Of a DNA stretch of 64,000 nt, positions 8,693-17,255 are shown one piece after another. The notes beneath the pieces are model-generated. The model saw only the letters and a program-made list of their open reading frames with translations. It had not been told where the DNA came from and did no database searches. The first letter of the stretch is position 1. The number at the start of each line of letters is the position of its first letter. The position numbers and the translations under genes were made by a program. Location of the stretch: NCBI RefSeq assembly GCF_000746275.1, contig NZ_KN050828.1, forward strand, positions 1,004,664 through 1,068,663, given 5' to 3'. Source of the stretch: Thermopetrobacter sp. TC1. GTDB lineage: Bacteria; Pseudomonadota; Alphaproteobacteria; Rhizobiales; Aestuariivirgaceae.

Positions 8693-9274
8693 ATGAAACG
8701 CATCATGACGGCCGTGATGGCCTTCCTGTTTATCGTCGCTGCAGCGGTGTTCTCCGCGCCTGAGTCTCAGGCCGCCAAGGAATGCAAGGAGATCGAGAGC
8801 AAGGCTGCCTGCGAGCGGCGCGACGATTGTACGTGGGTGAGCGGCTATACCCGCAAGGACGGCATCAAGGTGGATGCCTATTGCCGCAAGATAGGCAAGC
8901 GGTCTTCTTCTGAGAAGAAGGGCGAGAAGAAGAGCAAGTCGAAGTCCAAGTCCAAGAGCAAGGAAAAGGGCGAGAAGAAGACAACCTCCGAGGACAAGAA
9001 GGACAAGAAAGGCAAGAAGAGCAAGTCCAAGTCCAAATCCAAGTCCAAGGACAGGAAAGGCAAGGATTCCGAGGACAAGGGCAAGAAGTCCAAGGAGGAG
9101 AAGAAGGGCAAGAAGTCCAAGAGCAAGAAGTCTTCCGAGAAGGGTGAGAAGGATAAGAAGTCCAAATCCAAGAGCAAGAGCAAGGATAAGGACAAGAGCA
9201 AGTCCAAACCCAAGAGCAAGGACAAGGCCAAGAAGAAGGCCAAGGATAAGGCCAAGAAGGGCAACAAGTCCTGA
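8693..9274 (+). CDS. secreted Lys/Ser-repeat polycationic protein, function unknown
   Basis: 193 aa with a clear Sec signal peptide ([12 protein letters not shown], cut near S-Q-A-A). A compact four-cysteine segment follows (residues about 30-66, including D-D-C-T-W-V-S-G-Y and a final Y-C-R-K), then about 125 residues made almost only of Lys, Ser, Glu, Asp and Gly with many K-S-K-S tracts. The tail is strongly basic and probably disordered. The DNA of the tail is a run of AAG/TCC-type codons, so slippage is possible. A GGGGAG ribosome site precedes the ATG, and a strong terminator follows. A role in binding DNA, nucleotides or the cell wall outside the cytoplasm is a guess. Confidence 0.85.
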   Translation: MKRIMTAVMAFLFIVAAAVFSAPESQAAKECKEIESKAACERRDDCTWVSGYTRKDGIKVDAYCRKIGKRSSSEKKGEKKSKSKSKSKSKEKGEKKTTSEDKKDKKGKKSKSKSKSKSKDRKGKDSEDKGKKSKEEKKGKKSKSKKSSEKGEKDKKSKSKSKSKDKDKSKSKPKSKDKAKKKAKDKAKKGNKS

Positions 9275-9303
9275 TGTGGCGCTGAAACGTCAGGCGTGTT
9301 TTG

Positions 9304-9337
9304 GGCGGGCCGGCGTTTCGGCCCGCCTTTTCTTTTC
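9304..9337 (+). terminator. rho-independent terminator after the Lys/Ser-repeat gene
   Basis: A perfect 9-bp stem (GGCGGGCCG at 9304-9312 with CGGCCCGCC at 9319-9327), a 6-nt loop, and then TTTTCTTTTC. It lies 30 bp after the stop codon at 9274 and ends the Lys/Ser-repeat transcript just before the threonine aldolase gene, which must therefore have its own promoter or rely on readthrough. Confidence 0.9.
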
Positions 9338-9350
9338 ATGATGAGAGACG

Positions 9351-10403
9351 ATGCATTTTGCCAGCGACAATACCGCGCCTGTGCATCCGGCGATAATGAA
9401 GGCTCTGACAGACGTGAATATGGGGCCGGCCATGCCCTATGGCGCCGATGAGGTCACGGAACGGGCGGCAAAGGCCTTGCGCGCGACATTCGAGGCGCCG
9501 GATGCGGCCGTCTTTTTCGTGACCACGGGCACGGCGGCCAATGCGCTGGCGCTCTCGGCGCTGGTCAGCCCCTATGGCGGGGTGCTTGCGCATCAGGAGG
9601 CCCACATCAACACCGATGAATGCGCCGCACCGGAATTCTTCACCGGCGGCGCCAAGATCATCCCGCTGTCCGGAGATGGCGGGCGGCTGACGCCTGATAC
9701 GGTAAAGGCGGCGCTTGCGCATTTCGTGCATGGCCCGCATCAGGTCAAGCCGCAGGCGCTTTCTCTGAGCAATACCACGGAAGCGGGATGTGTCTATCAT
9801 CCGGCGGCGGTGCGGTCTCTGTGTGCGGTGGCGAAAGAGGCGGGGCTGAAGGTGCATCTGGACGGCGCGCGGCTGGCCAACGCGCTTGTGCACGCCGGAT
9901 GTACGCCGGCGGAGATGACCTGGCGGGCGGGTGTGGATGTTCTCTGCCTGGGGGCGACGAAAAACGGCGCCATGATGGCGGAGGCGGTGATCTTCTTTGA
10001 TCCGGCCCTGGCGGCAGATTTCGATTATCGGCGCAAGCGGGCCGGGCAGATGCTTTCCAAGGCGCGTTATGTTTCCGCGCAGTTTCTTGCCTGGCTGCAG
10101 GATGATCTCTGGCTGCGCCTTGCGCGCCATGCCAACGATATGGCGCTTGCGATCGCGGAAGGGATCGCTGCCTTCTCCGAGGTGCGGCTTGTGCATGCGG
10201 TGGAGGGCAACGAGGTTTTTCTGGAGGTGCCGGCCGGGTTGTGTGACGCTTTGCGGGAAGAAGGCGCGGTGTTCTATGACTGGGGCGCGGCGGGAGAAGG
10301 GCATGATCGGCGCGTTATCCGCCTTGTCACCTCCTGGGCGACGCGGCTGGAGGAGGTAAAGGCTTTTCTTGCCGTGATGGAACGCTGTCTTGCCGGGCGC
10401 TGA
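9351..10403 (+). CDS. ltaE: low-specificity L-threonine aldolase
   Basis: 350 aa PLP enzyme of fold type I that splits L-threonine or allo-threonine into glycine and acetaldehyde. The N-terminal F-A-S-D-N-T substrate/PLP segment, the H-L-D-G-A-R motif near residue 165 (Asp contacts the pyridine N) and the Schiff-base lysine in G-A-T-K-N-G near residue 205 are all present. Length is typical. The start ATG at 9351 is only about 14 bp beyond the terminator tail of the upstream gene and is preceded by GAGAG. Convergent with the pnt operon. Confidence 0.9.
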   Translation: MHFASDNTAPVHPAIMKALTDVNMGPAMPYGADEVTERAAKALRATFEAPDAAVFFVTTGTAANALALSALVSPYGGVLAHQEAHINTDECAAPEFFTGGAKIIPLSGDGGRLTPDTVKAALAHFVHGPHQVKPQALSLSNTTEAGCVYHPAAVRSLCAVAKEAGLKVHLDGARLANALVHAGCTPAEMTWRAGVDVLCLGATKNGAMMAEAVIFFDPALAADFDYRRKRAGQMLSKARYVSAQFLAWLQDDLWLRLARHANDMALAIAEGIAAFSEVRLVHAVEGNEVFLEVPAGLCDALREEGAVFYDWGAAGEGHDRRVIRLVTSWATRLEEVKAFLAVMERCLAGR

Positions 10404-10416
10404 GGGAGGAGCGGAG

Positions 10417-10470
10417 AAAAAATCGCCGGGCCCTTGCGCATGTCAGACGGGGTATGCGCAGGCCCGGCGA
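10417..10470 (-). terminator. terminator of the pnt operon
   Basis: Two stacked inverted repeats: TCGCCGGGCC (10423-10432) with GGCCCGGCGA (10461-10470), and inside them TGCGCAT (10435-10441) with ATGCGCA (10454-10460). On the minus strand the stem is followed by six T residues (positions 10422-10417). It sits 33 bp after the pntB stop, so it ends the pnt transcript. There is no T-run on the plus side. Confidence 0.9.
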
Positions 10471-10502
10471 AACGGAGTGTTGGGGCTGAATTGTCAGCGC
10501 TC

Positions 10503-11900
10503 TTAAAGCTGCTTGACGATCTCCTCGACCATCTTCTTGGCGTCGCCGAAGAGCATCATGGTGTTGTCGCGATAGAACAGCGGGTTGTCGATGCCGGCGT
10601 AGCCGGGCGAGAGCGAGCGCTTCACAAACATCACCGTCTTTGCCTTCCACACCTCCAGCACCGGCATGCCGTAAATGGGCGAGTTGGGATCCTCCTTGGC
10701 GAGGGGGTTGGTGATGTCATTGGCGCCGATGACAAAGGCCACGTCGGCGTCCGCGAACTCGGAGTTGATGTCCTCCAGCTCGAAAACCTCGTCATAGGGC
10801 ACCTGCGCCTCGGCCAGAAGCACGTTCATGTGACCGGGCATGCGGCCGGCGACGGGATGGATGGCATACTTGATCTCCACCCCGTATTTCTCCTTCAGCA
10901 GATCGGCCATTTCGCGCAGGGCATGCTGGGCCTGGGCGACGGCGAGGCCATAGCCGGGCACGATGATCACCTTGCGCGCGTTCTTGAGCAGGAAGGCGGC
11001 ATCCTCCGCCGAGCCGGCCTTGACCGGCTTCTGTTCGCCGCCTGCGCCGGCGCCGGATGCCTCGGTGCCGAAGCCGCCGAGGATGACCGAGAAGAAGGAG
11101 CGGTTCATGGCCCGGCACATGATGTAGGAAAGAATGGCGCCGGAGGAGCCGACGAGCGCGCCGGTGATGATGAGCGCCACGTTGTGCAGGGTAAAGCCGA
11201 TGCCCGCGGCGGCCCAGCCGGAATAGGAGTTGAGCATGGAGACCACGACCGGCATGTCGGCGCCGCCGATGGGAATGATCAGCAGCACGCCCAGAGCGAA
11301 GGAAATGAGCACGATGAGCCAGAAGGTGGCGTGGCTCTGGGACATGACGAAGGAGATGATCAGAAAAACCAGCAGGATGCCCAGACCTGCGTTGATGACA
11401 TGGCGCATGGGCAGGAGGGTTGGCTTGCCGGAAACCAGCCCCTGCAGCTTGGCGAAGGCGACGAGCGAGCCGGTGAAGGTGATGGCGCCGATGGCCACGC
11501 CCAGGGACATCTCGATCAATGAGGCGGTGCGGATATTGTCGGGCGTGCCAATGCCGAAGGCCTGCGGTGCATAAAGCGCGGCAGCGGCGACCATGACCGC
11601 GGCGAGGCCGACAAGGGAGTGAAAGGCGGCCACGAGCTGGGGCATGTGCGTCATGGGAATGCGCCGGGCAATCACGGCGCCGATGCCGCCGCCAATGGCA
11701 AGACCAATGATGATGAGGCTCCAGCCGAGGGCACCGATGTGCGGCATGGCGAGGAAGGTGGCGAAAATGGCGAGGGCCATGCCGCCCATGCCGAGATAGT
11801 TGCCGAGGCGGGAGGTATCCGGATGCGACAGACCGCGCAAGGCGAGAATGAACAGCGATCCGGAAACCAGATAGAGCAGGAGGATGAGGTTTTGCGACAT
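10503..11900 (-). CDS. pntB: NAD(P) transhydrogenase beta subunit
   Basis: 465 aa. The N-terminal half is membrane domain II (about nine helices). The C-terminal third is the NADP(H)-binding domain III with V-P-G-Y-G-L-A-V-A-Q-A-Q near residue 310 and G-A-N-D-I-T-N-P. With the alpha subunits it couples hydride transfer from NADH to NADP+ to inward proton flow and supplies NADPH. Last gene of pntAA-pntAB-pntB on the minus strand, 10 bp after pntAB, and followed by a terminator. Confidence 0.96.
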   Translation of the reverse strand: MSQNLILLLYLVSGSLFILALRGLSHPDTSRLGNYLGMGGMALAIFATFLAMPHIGALGWSLIIIGLAIGGGIGAVIARRIPMTHMPQLVAAFHSLVGLAAVMVAAAALYAPQAFGIGTPDNIRTASLIEMSLGVAIGAITFTGSLVAFAKLQGLVSGKPTLLPMRHVINAGLGILLVFLIISFVMSQSHATFWLIVLISFALGVLLIIPIGGADMPVVVSMLNSYSGWAAAGIGFTLHNVALIITGALVGSSGAILSYIMCRAMNRSFFSVILGGFGTEASGAGAGGEQKPVKAGSAEDAAFLLKNARKVIIVPGYGLAVAQAQHALREMADLLKEKYGVEIKYAIHPVAGRMPGHMNVLLAEAQVPYDEVFELEDINSEFADADVAFVIGANDITNPLAKEDPNSPIYGMPVLEVWKAKTVMFVKRSLSPGYAGIDNPLFYRDNTMMLFGDAKKMVEEIVKQL

Positions 11901-11910
11901 GACCTGCCTC

Positions 11911-12357
11911 CTACTGCTTCTTCTTGTACATGGCGAGCATGCGCTGGGTGACGAGGAAGCCGCCGAAGATGTTCACCGCGGCGAGCACAAGCGCGATGAA
12001 CCCGAAGGTGACGGCGGCGCCCGAAACGGCACTGGCGCCCACGGCAAGCAGCGCACCGACGACGATGACCGAGGAAATGGCATTAGTCACGGACATCAGC
12101 GGCGTGTGCAGGGCCGGCGTCACGGACCAGACCACGTAATAGCCGACGAAGACGGCGAGCACGAAGATGGAGAGGAGATAGACGAACTCGCTGCCTGCGC
12201 CGGTTCCTGAGGCCATTCCGGCATTTTGCAGGGCCTGAATGGCCTGATCGGCATAATTCTGCGCGGCGGAAGCGGCCTCGGCGGCTTCCTGAGCGGACTG
12301 GCGCGCCGTCTCGGCCGCCAGTTTCGCCTTTTCGACTAGAGCCTGAGCGTCCTGCAT
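11911..12357 (-). CDS. pntAB: NAD(P) transhydrogenase alpha subunit part 2 (membrane)
   Basis: 148 aa. Residues about 60-140 contain three to four transmembrane helices of domain II. Before them lie about 50 residues rich in Ala, Gln and Glu with heptad-like spacing ([14 protein letters not shown]), predicted helical or coiled-coil. In enterics this part is fused to pntAA; here it is a separate gene, as is usual in alphaproteobacteria. It lies 7 bp after pntAA and 10 bp before pntB. The extension may tether the soluble alpha-1 subunit to the membrane. Confidence 0.94.
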   Translation of the reverse strand: MQDAQALVEKAKLAAETARQSAQEAAEAASAAQNYADQAIQALQNAGMASGTGAGSEFVYLLSIFVLAVFVGYYVVWSVTPALHTPLMSVTNAISSVIVVGALLAVGASAVSGAAVTFGFIALVLAAVNIFGGFLVTQRMLAMYKKKQ

Positions 12358-12364
12358 GACGGCC

Positions 12365-13495
12365 TCATTCGCTTTCCTTCGCCTTCAAGACGGGATGCAC
12401 CGTTTCACCCTCCCAGGTGAGCAGGGTGCCGGCGATGATCTCGTCCTCCCTGTCGATGTTGAGCGCGCCTTCCTCGTTCAGCAAAAGCTTCACGAAGTTG
12501 CGCAGGTTGTTGGCATACATGGCGCTGGCGTTGCCGGGCACACGGCCGGCCATGTTGGTGTGGCCGATGATGATGACACCGGCATGTTCAACCACCTCGC
12601 CGGGGCGGGAGAGTTCGCAGTTGCCGCCGCGTTCCACGGCGAGATCCACGATCACGGAGCCCGGGCGCATGCTCTCCACCATCTCGCGGGTGATGAGCTT
12701 CGGCGCGGGACGGCCCGGGATGTTGGCGGTGGTGATCACCACGTCCATGTCCTTGATGTGCTCGGCAACGAGCTCGGCCTGCAGCTTCTTCTGCTCCTCG
12801 GTGAGCTCCTTGGCATAGCCGCCCTCGCCGGCGGCGGCCAGCTCCTCGAGGAAGATGAACTTGGCGCCCAGCGAGCGCACCTGTTCTCCGGCCTCCGGGC
12901 GCACGTCGGTGGCGGACACGGCGGCGCCCAGGCGATGGGCGGTGGCGATGGCCTGCAGGCCGGCAACGCCCGCGCCCATGACGAAAACCTTGGCCGGCGG
13001 AATGGTGCCGGCGGCCGTCATCATCATGGGAAAGATGCGGGAAAAGAGATTGGCCGCCTCGATCACCGCCTTGTAGCCGGCAAGAGATGCCTGCGAGGAG
13101 AGCACATCCATGGCCTGGGCGCGGGTGATGCGCGGCATCAGCTCCATGGCGAAGGCGGCGATCTTGCGGGCGTTGAGCACCTCGATGAAGTCACCGTCGG
13201 CCCAGGGATCAAGCATGCCAATGAGCAGGGCCTTTTCCTTCATGGCCAGGAGCGTTGCCGTTTCCGGGCGGCGCACGGAGAGGACGATCGTGGCATTCTC
13301 CACCGTGCTTTCGGCGTCCGGGGCGATGACAGCGCCGGCTTCCTCGTATTCGGCATCGGCGATGAAGGAGCGCGCGCCTGCCTCGCGCTGCACGGCCACC
13401 TCAAAGCCCAGTTTCACATAATCGCGCACGGTGGCCGGGGTTGCGGCCACGCGCGTCTCGTCCGGAGCGGTTTCTGCTGGGATGGCGATCTTCAT
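12365..13495 (-). CDS. pntAA: NAD(P) transhydrogenase alpha subunit part 1 (NAD-binding)
   Basis: 376 aa soluble domain I. The N-terminus M-K-I-A-I-P-A-E and the NAD-binding motif G-A-G-V-A-G-L-Q-A near residue 170 are typical, as is the R-P-E-A-G-E-Q-V segment. The ATG at 13495 was chosen because it gives the conserved N-terminus; a longer frame exists upstream. First gene of the three-gene pnt operon. The 181 bp between it and the TIGR02302 gene upstream probably holds its promoter, but I see no convincing -35/-10 pair. Confidence 0.95.
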   Translation of the reverse strand: MKIAIPAETAPDETRVAATPATVRDYVKLGFEVAVQREAGARSFIADAEYEEAGAVIAPDAESTVENATIVLSVRRPETATLLAMKEKALLIGMLDPWADGDFIEVLNARKIAAFAMELMPRITRAQAMDVLSSQASLAGYKAVIEAANLFSRIFPMMMTAAGTIPPAKVFVMGAGVAGLQAIATAHRLGAAVSATDVRPEAGEQVRSLGAKFIFLEELAAAGEGGYAKELTEEQKKLQAELVAEHIKDMDVVITTANIPGRPAPKLITREMVESMRPGSVIVDLAVERGGNCELSRPGEVVEHAGVIIIGHTNMAGRVPGNASAMYANNLRNFVKLLLNEEGALNIDREDEIIAGTLLTWEGETVHPVLKAKESE

Positions 13496-13676
13496 TGTCT
13501 TGTCTTCAATCCCGGTCTGTCGGCCTTCCGTGCATTTTCGTCCGGCGCACTCTAGCGACATTGCCGGCAGGGGAAAAGAGGGCTTTTGTCAACAGACCCG
13601 CGCATGGGGATTTCAGGCGCGGATGTTTTCTGATTCTCGGAATGATGCCCGGCGCCGAAAGAGGAATTAAGAAGGC

Positions 13677-16652
13677 TCAGTAGAGGCCGCGCAGGAGACG
13701 GTCGATATAATCGAGCTCGCGGCGCGGGCGGTCGGGACGGGCGGCGCGCTCGCGCAGGGCCTTGAGAATGCGGCGGGCGCGTTCGATGGCACTTTCAGGC
13801 GGCAGCATGTCGCGACGCGGGCCAAAGCTTTCGCCAAACTGGCGCATGGGGCGACCGAGGGGATCGAGATCCACGCCATCGGGCATCATCAGGCCGGGCT
13901 GGCCGCGTCCCTGGCTCTGGGCCATGCGGCGGGCCATGTCGCGGGCGGCGCGGCGCAGGGAATCGAGCGCGCGGCGCTGATGGTTCAGGGCACGGCCGCG
14001 GCGGCCGTTCTTGAGCGCACGGCCGGCCTGTTCCATCTCGCGGCCGGAGCGTTTCAGGGCCTCCGGCACGGGCAGGCCGCGATTGCCAAGCGCCTCCATC
14101 ATCTGCTGCAGGCGGCGGGCGAGATCCTGCTGGCGTTCGGCAAGGTCGGGCAGGCTTGGCGCGGTCTCATCGCCGCCGGCGCGATTGCCCGGAGCGGCTT
14201 GATCGCGGCCGCGGCCGCCGGGCCCCGGCCTTTCAGGCCTGGCGCCGTTGGGGCGCGTTTGCGCACGGTCGCGCTCAGCGCTGGAGCCTTCGCGCGGGTT
14301 CTGCGGCAGCAAGTCAGGAAGGCGCGGGCGCTGCCCCAGCCAGTCTCCTGGCGGGGGATTGCGGCCTTCCCGCGCGGAACCCTGCCTGTTTCCGGGGCGG
14401 TTTGGCCGATCCTCGTAGAGCTCCTGTTCGCTCTGGAAGGGGTTGCCGGTGCCCTCGTTCGGGCGGGCCTGATAGGTTTCATCCATGAGCTTTTGCTGCT
14501 CGCGCATGAGCTTGTGCATCTGCGACAAGGCCCGCTGTTCCGGCGAGGGCATGGCGTTGCCGGTCATGGGCTGCAGGTTCTGCAGCATGGCATCCAGCTC
14601 GGAGAGCAGCTGGCGGGCGGCATCGCGGGAGCCGGTGCGGGCCAGGTCCTCAAGCTTGTCGAGCATGCGCTGAAAATCCTCCGGCGAGAGCCGTTGCGCG
14701 GGCGCCGTGGCCATGGGCGGCGCCCCGTTCTGCATGCGGCGACGGGCCTGTTCGGCCAGCCCCTGCAGATAGCGGTTCATGGCCTCGCGCAGGTTCTGCA
14801 TCAGGCGCTCGATCTCTTCCGGTGAGGCGCCGCGCTCCAGCGCTTCTTCCAGCGCCTTGCGGGCGGCCTGCAGATCGCGCAGGGCATTGGCGGCATCGCC
14901 GTCCTCGATCCGGGTGGCGAGATGCCACAGGGCGGCGACGATCTCACGCAGGTCGTTCTCGTTTTTGGCAGTGTGCAGCTTGAGCGCAGCCTGGCGCAGG
15001 CCGAGATAAACGCCGGAATCCTCGATCAGCCCTTCCGGCCAGAGAGTGAAGGCGGCGAGCATGACGGCAATCTCAGGCGCCTTGCGCGGATGGCGCACGA
15101 GCTGGCGCCGCTGCTCAATGAGGGCGCGGGCGAGCGGGTGACGGAAGACACGGCCCGGCAAGATGAAGCGATGAGGTGCGGATCGGGCCACATTGCCGGC
15201 CTGATCGGAGGCCTCAAGCGTGAGGATGACGGGCAGGCCCGCCCAGGGATGATCGGCGAGCATGCGGGTGTAGGTGCCTTTGGCCTTTTGCTGTACGCCG
15301 GCGGGCAGGGGAATGTCGAAATCCGGCGGCGGGTAGGAGAGCGGGCCTTTGGGCAGCCCGGTTTTTTCCGTGCCGGCCTTGTTGGTTTTCTCGGTCTCCT
15401 TGCCCGCGGTTTTCCTCGCGGCGGGATGGGATGGCGCATTTTTCCCGATTTCGGGCGCGGACTCATCCAGGCGGATGCGGGCACGCAGGCAGCTTACGCC
15501 GTAATCATCCGTCGCTTCCCAGGAAAGAACAAGGCCGCCGCGTAAGGTGGCGGACGGGGTTTTCACAAGCCGCACTTCCGGCGGCAGATCCGGCACGGTG
15601 GCAATGCGCCAGCGGATGACATCGCCGCCATCGGAGAGCGCGGCGATGAGCGGCCTGTCGATGACGTGCTCCAGTGTCCAGCTGCGGCGATCATCTGCGG
15701 ACTTGGCGCCTGTGCCGGCCTGTTCGCTTTTCACAAGCGGTTTGAAAGGCAGGCGGGCAAGCCGTTTGCCGGCGGAACCGTCGGGATTGAGGGCGTAAAG
15801 CACAAGCTGCGGATCATCCGCGCCGGTGATGCGGATGCTGAGGCGGGATTTTTCCGGCACCACGATGTCATCCTTTGGTGCGGCGGTGCGGCCGGCCGCA
15901 GCCAGAACGATGGGGCGCTTGCCGGTGTAGGCTGGCGGCGTGAGCCAGGCATCAATGGTGGTGGCGGCGGTGAGGGTCATCTGCGGCAGCCCGCGAGGAT
16001 ACAGTGCATGCAGGCTTGCGCGCATGCGTTCCGCACCGCCGAGCAGGAAGGCGGCGATGAGCGCCAGGGCAAGCGCGAAACGCAGGGCATAGGGGTCGCG
16101 GGCCGGCACCTGCGAACGCGGCAGACCGGCACGCAGCCGCGTAATGCTGCGCAACAGCCTTTCCCTATGCCGTTGCCACAGGGTCTGGGCGCGGGCGTCG
16201 GCGGCGGGAGCAACCGGCTTGTCCGCAAGGGTCCGCAAGGGATTGTGCGGCAGGTGCGATTCCCGCTCCAGACGGGCGATCGCCTCGTTCTCATCGGGCC
16301 AGGCGGGGAATTGGGCCACGAATTCCTTCACGGCCCACAGGAGCAGACCGAAAAAGAAGAAGAGTACGGCCAGGTGCGCCCAGCCGGGGAGATACAGCGG
16401 CAGCCCGAGAGCCAGATAGAGCGCAAAGCCGCCGCTGATCATCACAAGCGGCCACAGGCGGGACCAGAGCCGTTCCCAGAACAGGGCGAGACGGGCACGA
16501 AAGACGGCGCCTGCCAGGCGCAGGCGCAAGGGCGGCGGCAGATCGCGCAGGCCCTCCTGTCCGCTTTTCGCCTGATGGCGCCGGGTCATGGCGTCTTTCG
16601 GTTCGTATTCCGTGCTCTGATTGCCCATGTGCGCTTTTTTGAAAGGGTGCAT
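13677..16652 (-). CDS. TIGR02302 family (DUF4175) membrane protein, function unknown
   Basis: About 991 aa. Two membrane segments lie near residues 60-110 and one near 190. A periplasmic-type region follows with beta-sheet character and phrases such as W-E-A-T-D-D-Y-G-V. The C-terminal 450 residues are very rich in Gln, Arg, Gly, Pro and Glu with long helical stretches (for example R-R-L-Q-Q-M-M-E-A). This layout matches the alphaproteobacterial TIGR02302/DUF4175 family, which has no known function. I chose the ATG at 16652 because AGAAGG lies 7 nt upstream; the frame allows a GTG at 16670. It is divergent from the acyltransferase fusion gene. Confidence 0.85.
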   Translation of the reverse strand: MHPFKKAHMGNQSTEYEPKDAMTRRHQAKSGQEGLRDLPPPLRLRLAGAVFRARLALFWERLWSRLWPLVMISGGFALYLALGLPLYLPGWAHLAVLFFFFGLLLWAVKEFVAQFPAWPDENEAIARLERESHLPHNPLRTLADKPVAPAADARAQTLWQRHRERLLRSITRLRAGLPRSQVPARDPYALRFALALALIAAFLLGGAERMRASLHALYPRGLPQMTLTAATTIDAWLTPPAYTGKRPIVLAAAGRTAAPKDDIVVPEKSRLSIRITGADDPQLVLYALNPDGSAGKRLARLPFKPLVKSEQAGTGAKSADDRRSWTLEHVIDRPLIAALSDGGDVIRWRIATVPDLPPEVRLVKTPSATLRGGLVLSWEATDDYGVSCLRARIRLDESAPEIGKNAPSHPAARKTAGKETEKTNKAGTEKTGLPKGPLSYPPPDFDIPLPAGVQQKAKGTYTRMLADHPWAGLPVILTLEASDQAGNVARSAPHRFILPGRVFRHPLARALIEQRRQLVRHPRKAPEIAVMLAAFTLWPEGLIEDSGVYLGLRQAALKLHTAKNENDLREIVAALWHLATRIEDGDAANALRDLQAARKALEEALERGASPEEIERLMQNLREAMNRYLQGLAEQARRRMQNGAPPMATAPAQRLSPEDFQRMLDKLEDLARTGSRDAARQLLSELDAMLQNLQPMTGNAMPSPEQRALSQMHKLMREQQKLMDETYQARPNEGTGNPFQSEQELYEDRPNRPGNRQGSAREGRNPPPGDWLGQRPRLPDLLPQNPREGSSAERDRAQTRPNGARPERPGPGGRGRDQAAPGNRAGGDETAPSLPDLAERQQDLARRLQQMMEALGNRGLPVPEALKRSGREMEQAGRALKNGRRGRALNHQRRALDSLRRAARDMARRMAQSQGRGQPGLMMPDGVDLDPLGRPMRQFGESFGPRRDMLPPESAIERARRILKALRERAARPDRPRRELDYIDRLLRGLY

Positions 16653-17255
16653 GCATCGGCCTTCTGCCACCTTAGCAGAAAATGTGGCGGTGTCGGGATG
16701 AACTTCCCGTCATGAGGAGACACGCCCCTGATTTTTTACATCCCGGCACGACTAAAGGTGGCAGGCGGGCAGGGAAAGGCTGTGGCCGGATCATTTCGGG
16801 ACACAAACCTGCACCGTTTCGAGCCTGCCGTTAGCAAAGCGACAAGATTTCCTTAGCAAAGCGAAAAGGGTTTTCTGCCACTCTTCTTGACAAGCGAGGG
16901 GCACGGCAAGGCCCGGGAGATCATCACCGGAAACAACCATGATCCGGGCGCGCCGCCCGCGTTCGCCCTCGCCCGGAAAGCTGGACCGCCTCTGGCCGTG
17001 AACGAGCCGGAATCCGGGTACTGCGTATCCGGCCACAAGCGGAACCAGGGTGGCAAATTCCGATCGAAGGCCCGCCGCTTCTTCATGGGAAGCGTGCGGG
17101 CCTTTGACTTTCGATCTTCATGGATTTTCAGAAAAATGCGCTGTGCTTACCCGTTTTTCATCTTTTGCGGGCATGGCCCTTCTTGAACACACTTCGCACG
17201 TTTCGGAAAATTCCCGCCGTTTCGACCCGTGCCGGGGGCCAATGCGGAGAAAACA
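16653..17255. promoter_or_regulatory. 603-bp divergent regulatory region between the TIGR02302 gene and aas
   Basis: No gene is visible. It holds a 12-bp direct repeat, TTAGCAAAGCGA, at 16831-16842 and 16853-16864 (22-bp period, two helical turns), as expected for two same-face protein contacts. It also holds a strong hairpin at 17067-17105, listed separately. A TTGACA at 16887-16892 has no good -10 partner. Confidence 0.45.
17067..17105 (+). promoter_or_regulatory. leader hairpin upstream of aas, terminator- or attenuator-like
   Basis: Outer stem AAGGCCCGC (17067-17075) with GCGGGCCTT (17097-17105 on my count) and inner stem CGCTTC with GAAGCG, one unpaired T, and loop TTCATGG. It is followed by TGACTTTC, so the T-run is weak. 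It ends about 150 bp before the aas start and would lie in its leader if transcription starts upstream. Whether it is an attenuator, the end of a small RNA or a stability element is open. Confidence 0.5.

Noticed and set aside
7525..8763. Plus-strand reading frame of 412 codons opposite argG
   Set aside because: Antisense shadow; it overlaps both the argG start and the real Lys/Ser-repeat gene start.
8925..9270. Short tandem-like repeats that could be mistaken for a CRISPR or satellite
   Set aside because: They are AAG/TCC codon runs in frame with the Lys/Ser-repeat protein; there are no unique spacers of constant length.
17050..17105. T-box-like string CAGGGTGGCAAATTCC before the aas leader hairpin
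   Set aside because: It lacks the T-box core (GGGTGG-ACCGCG) and a specifier stem, and T-boxes are not expected in this group or before aas.
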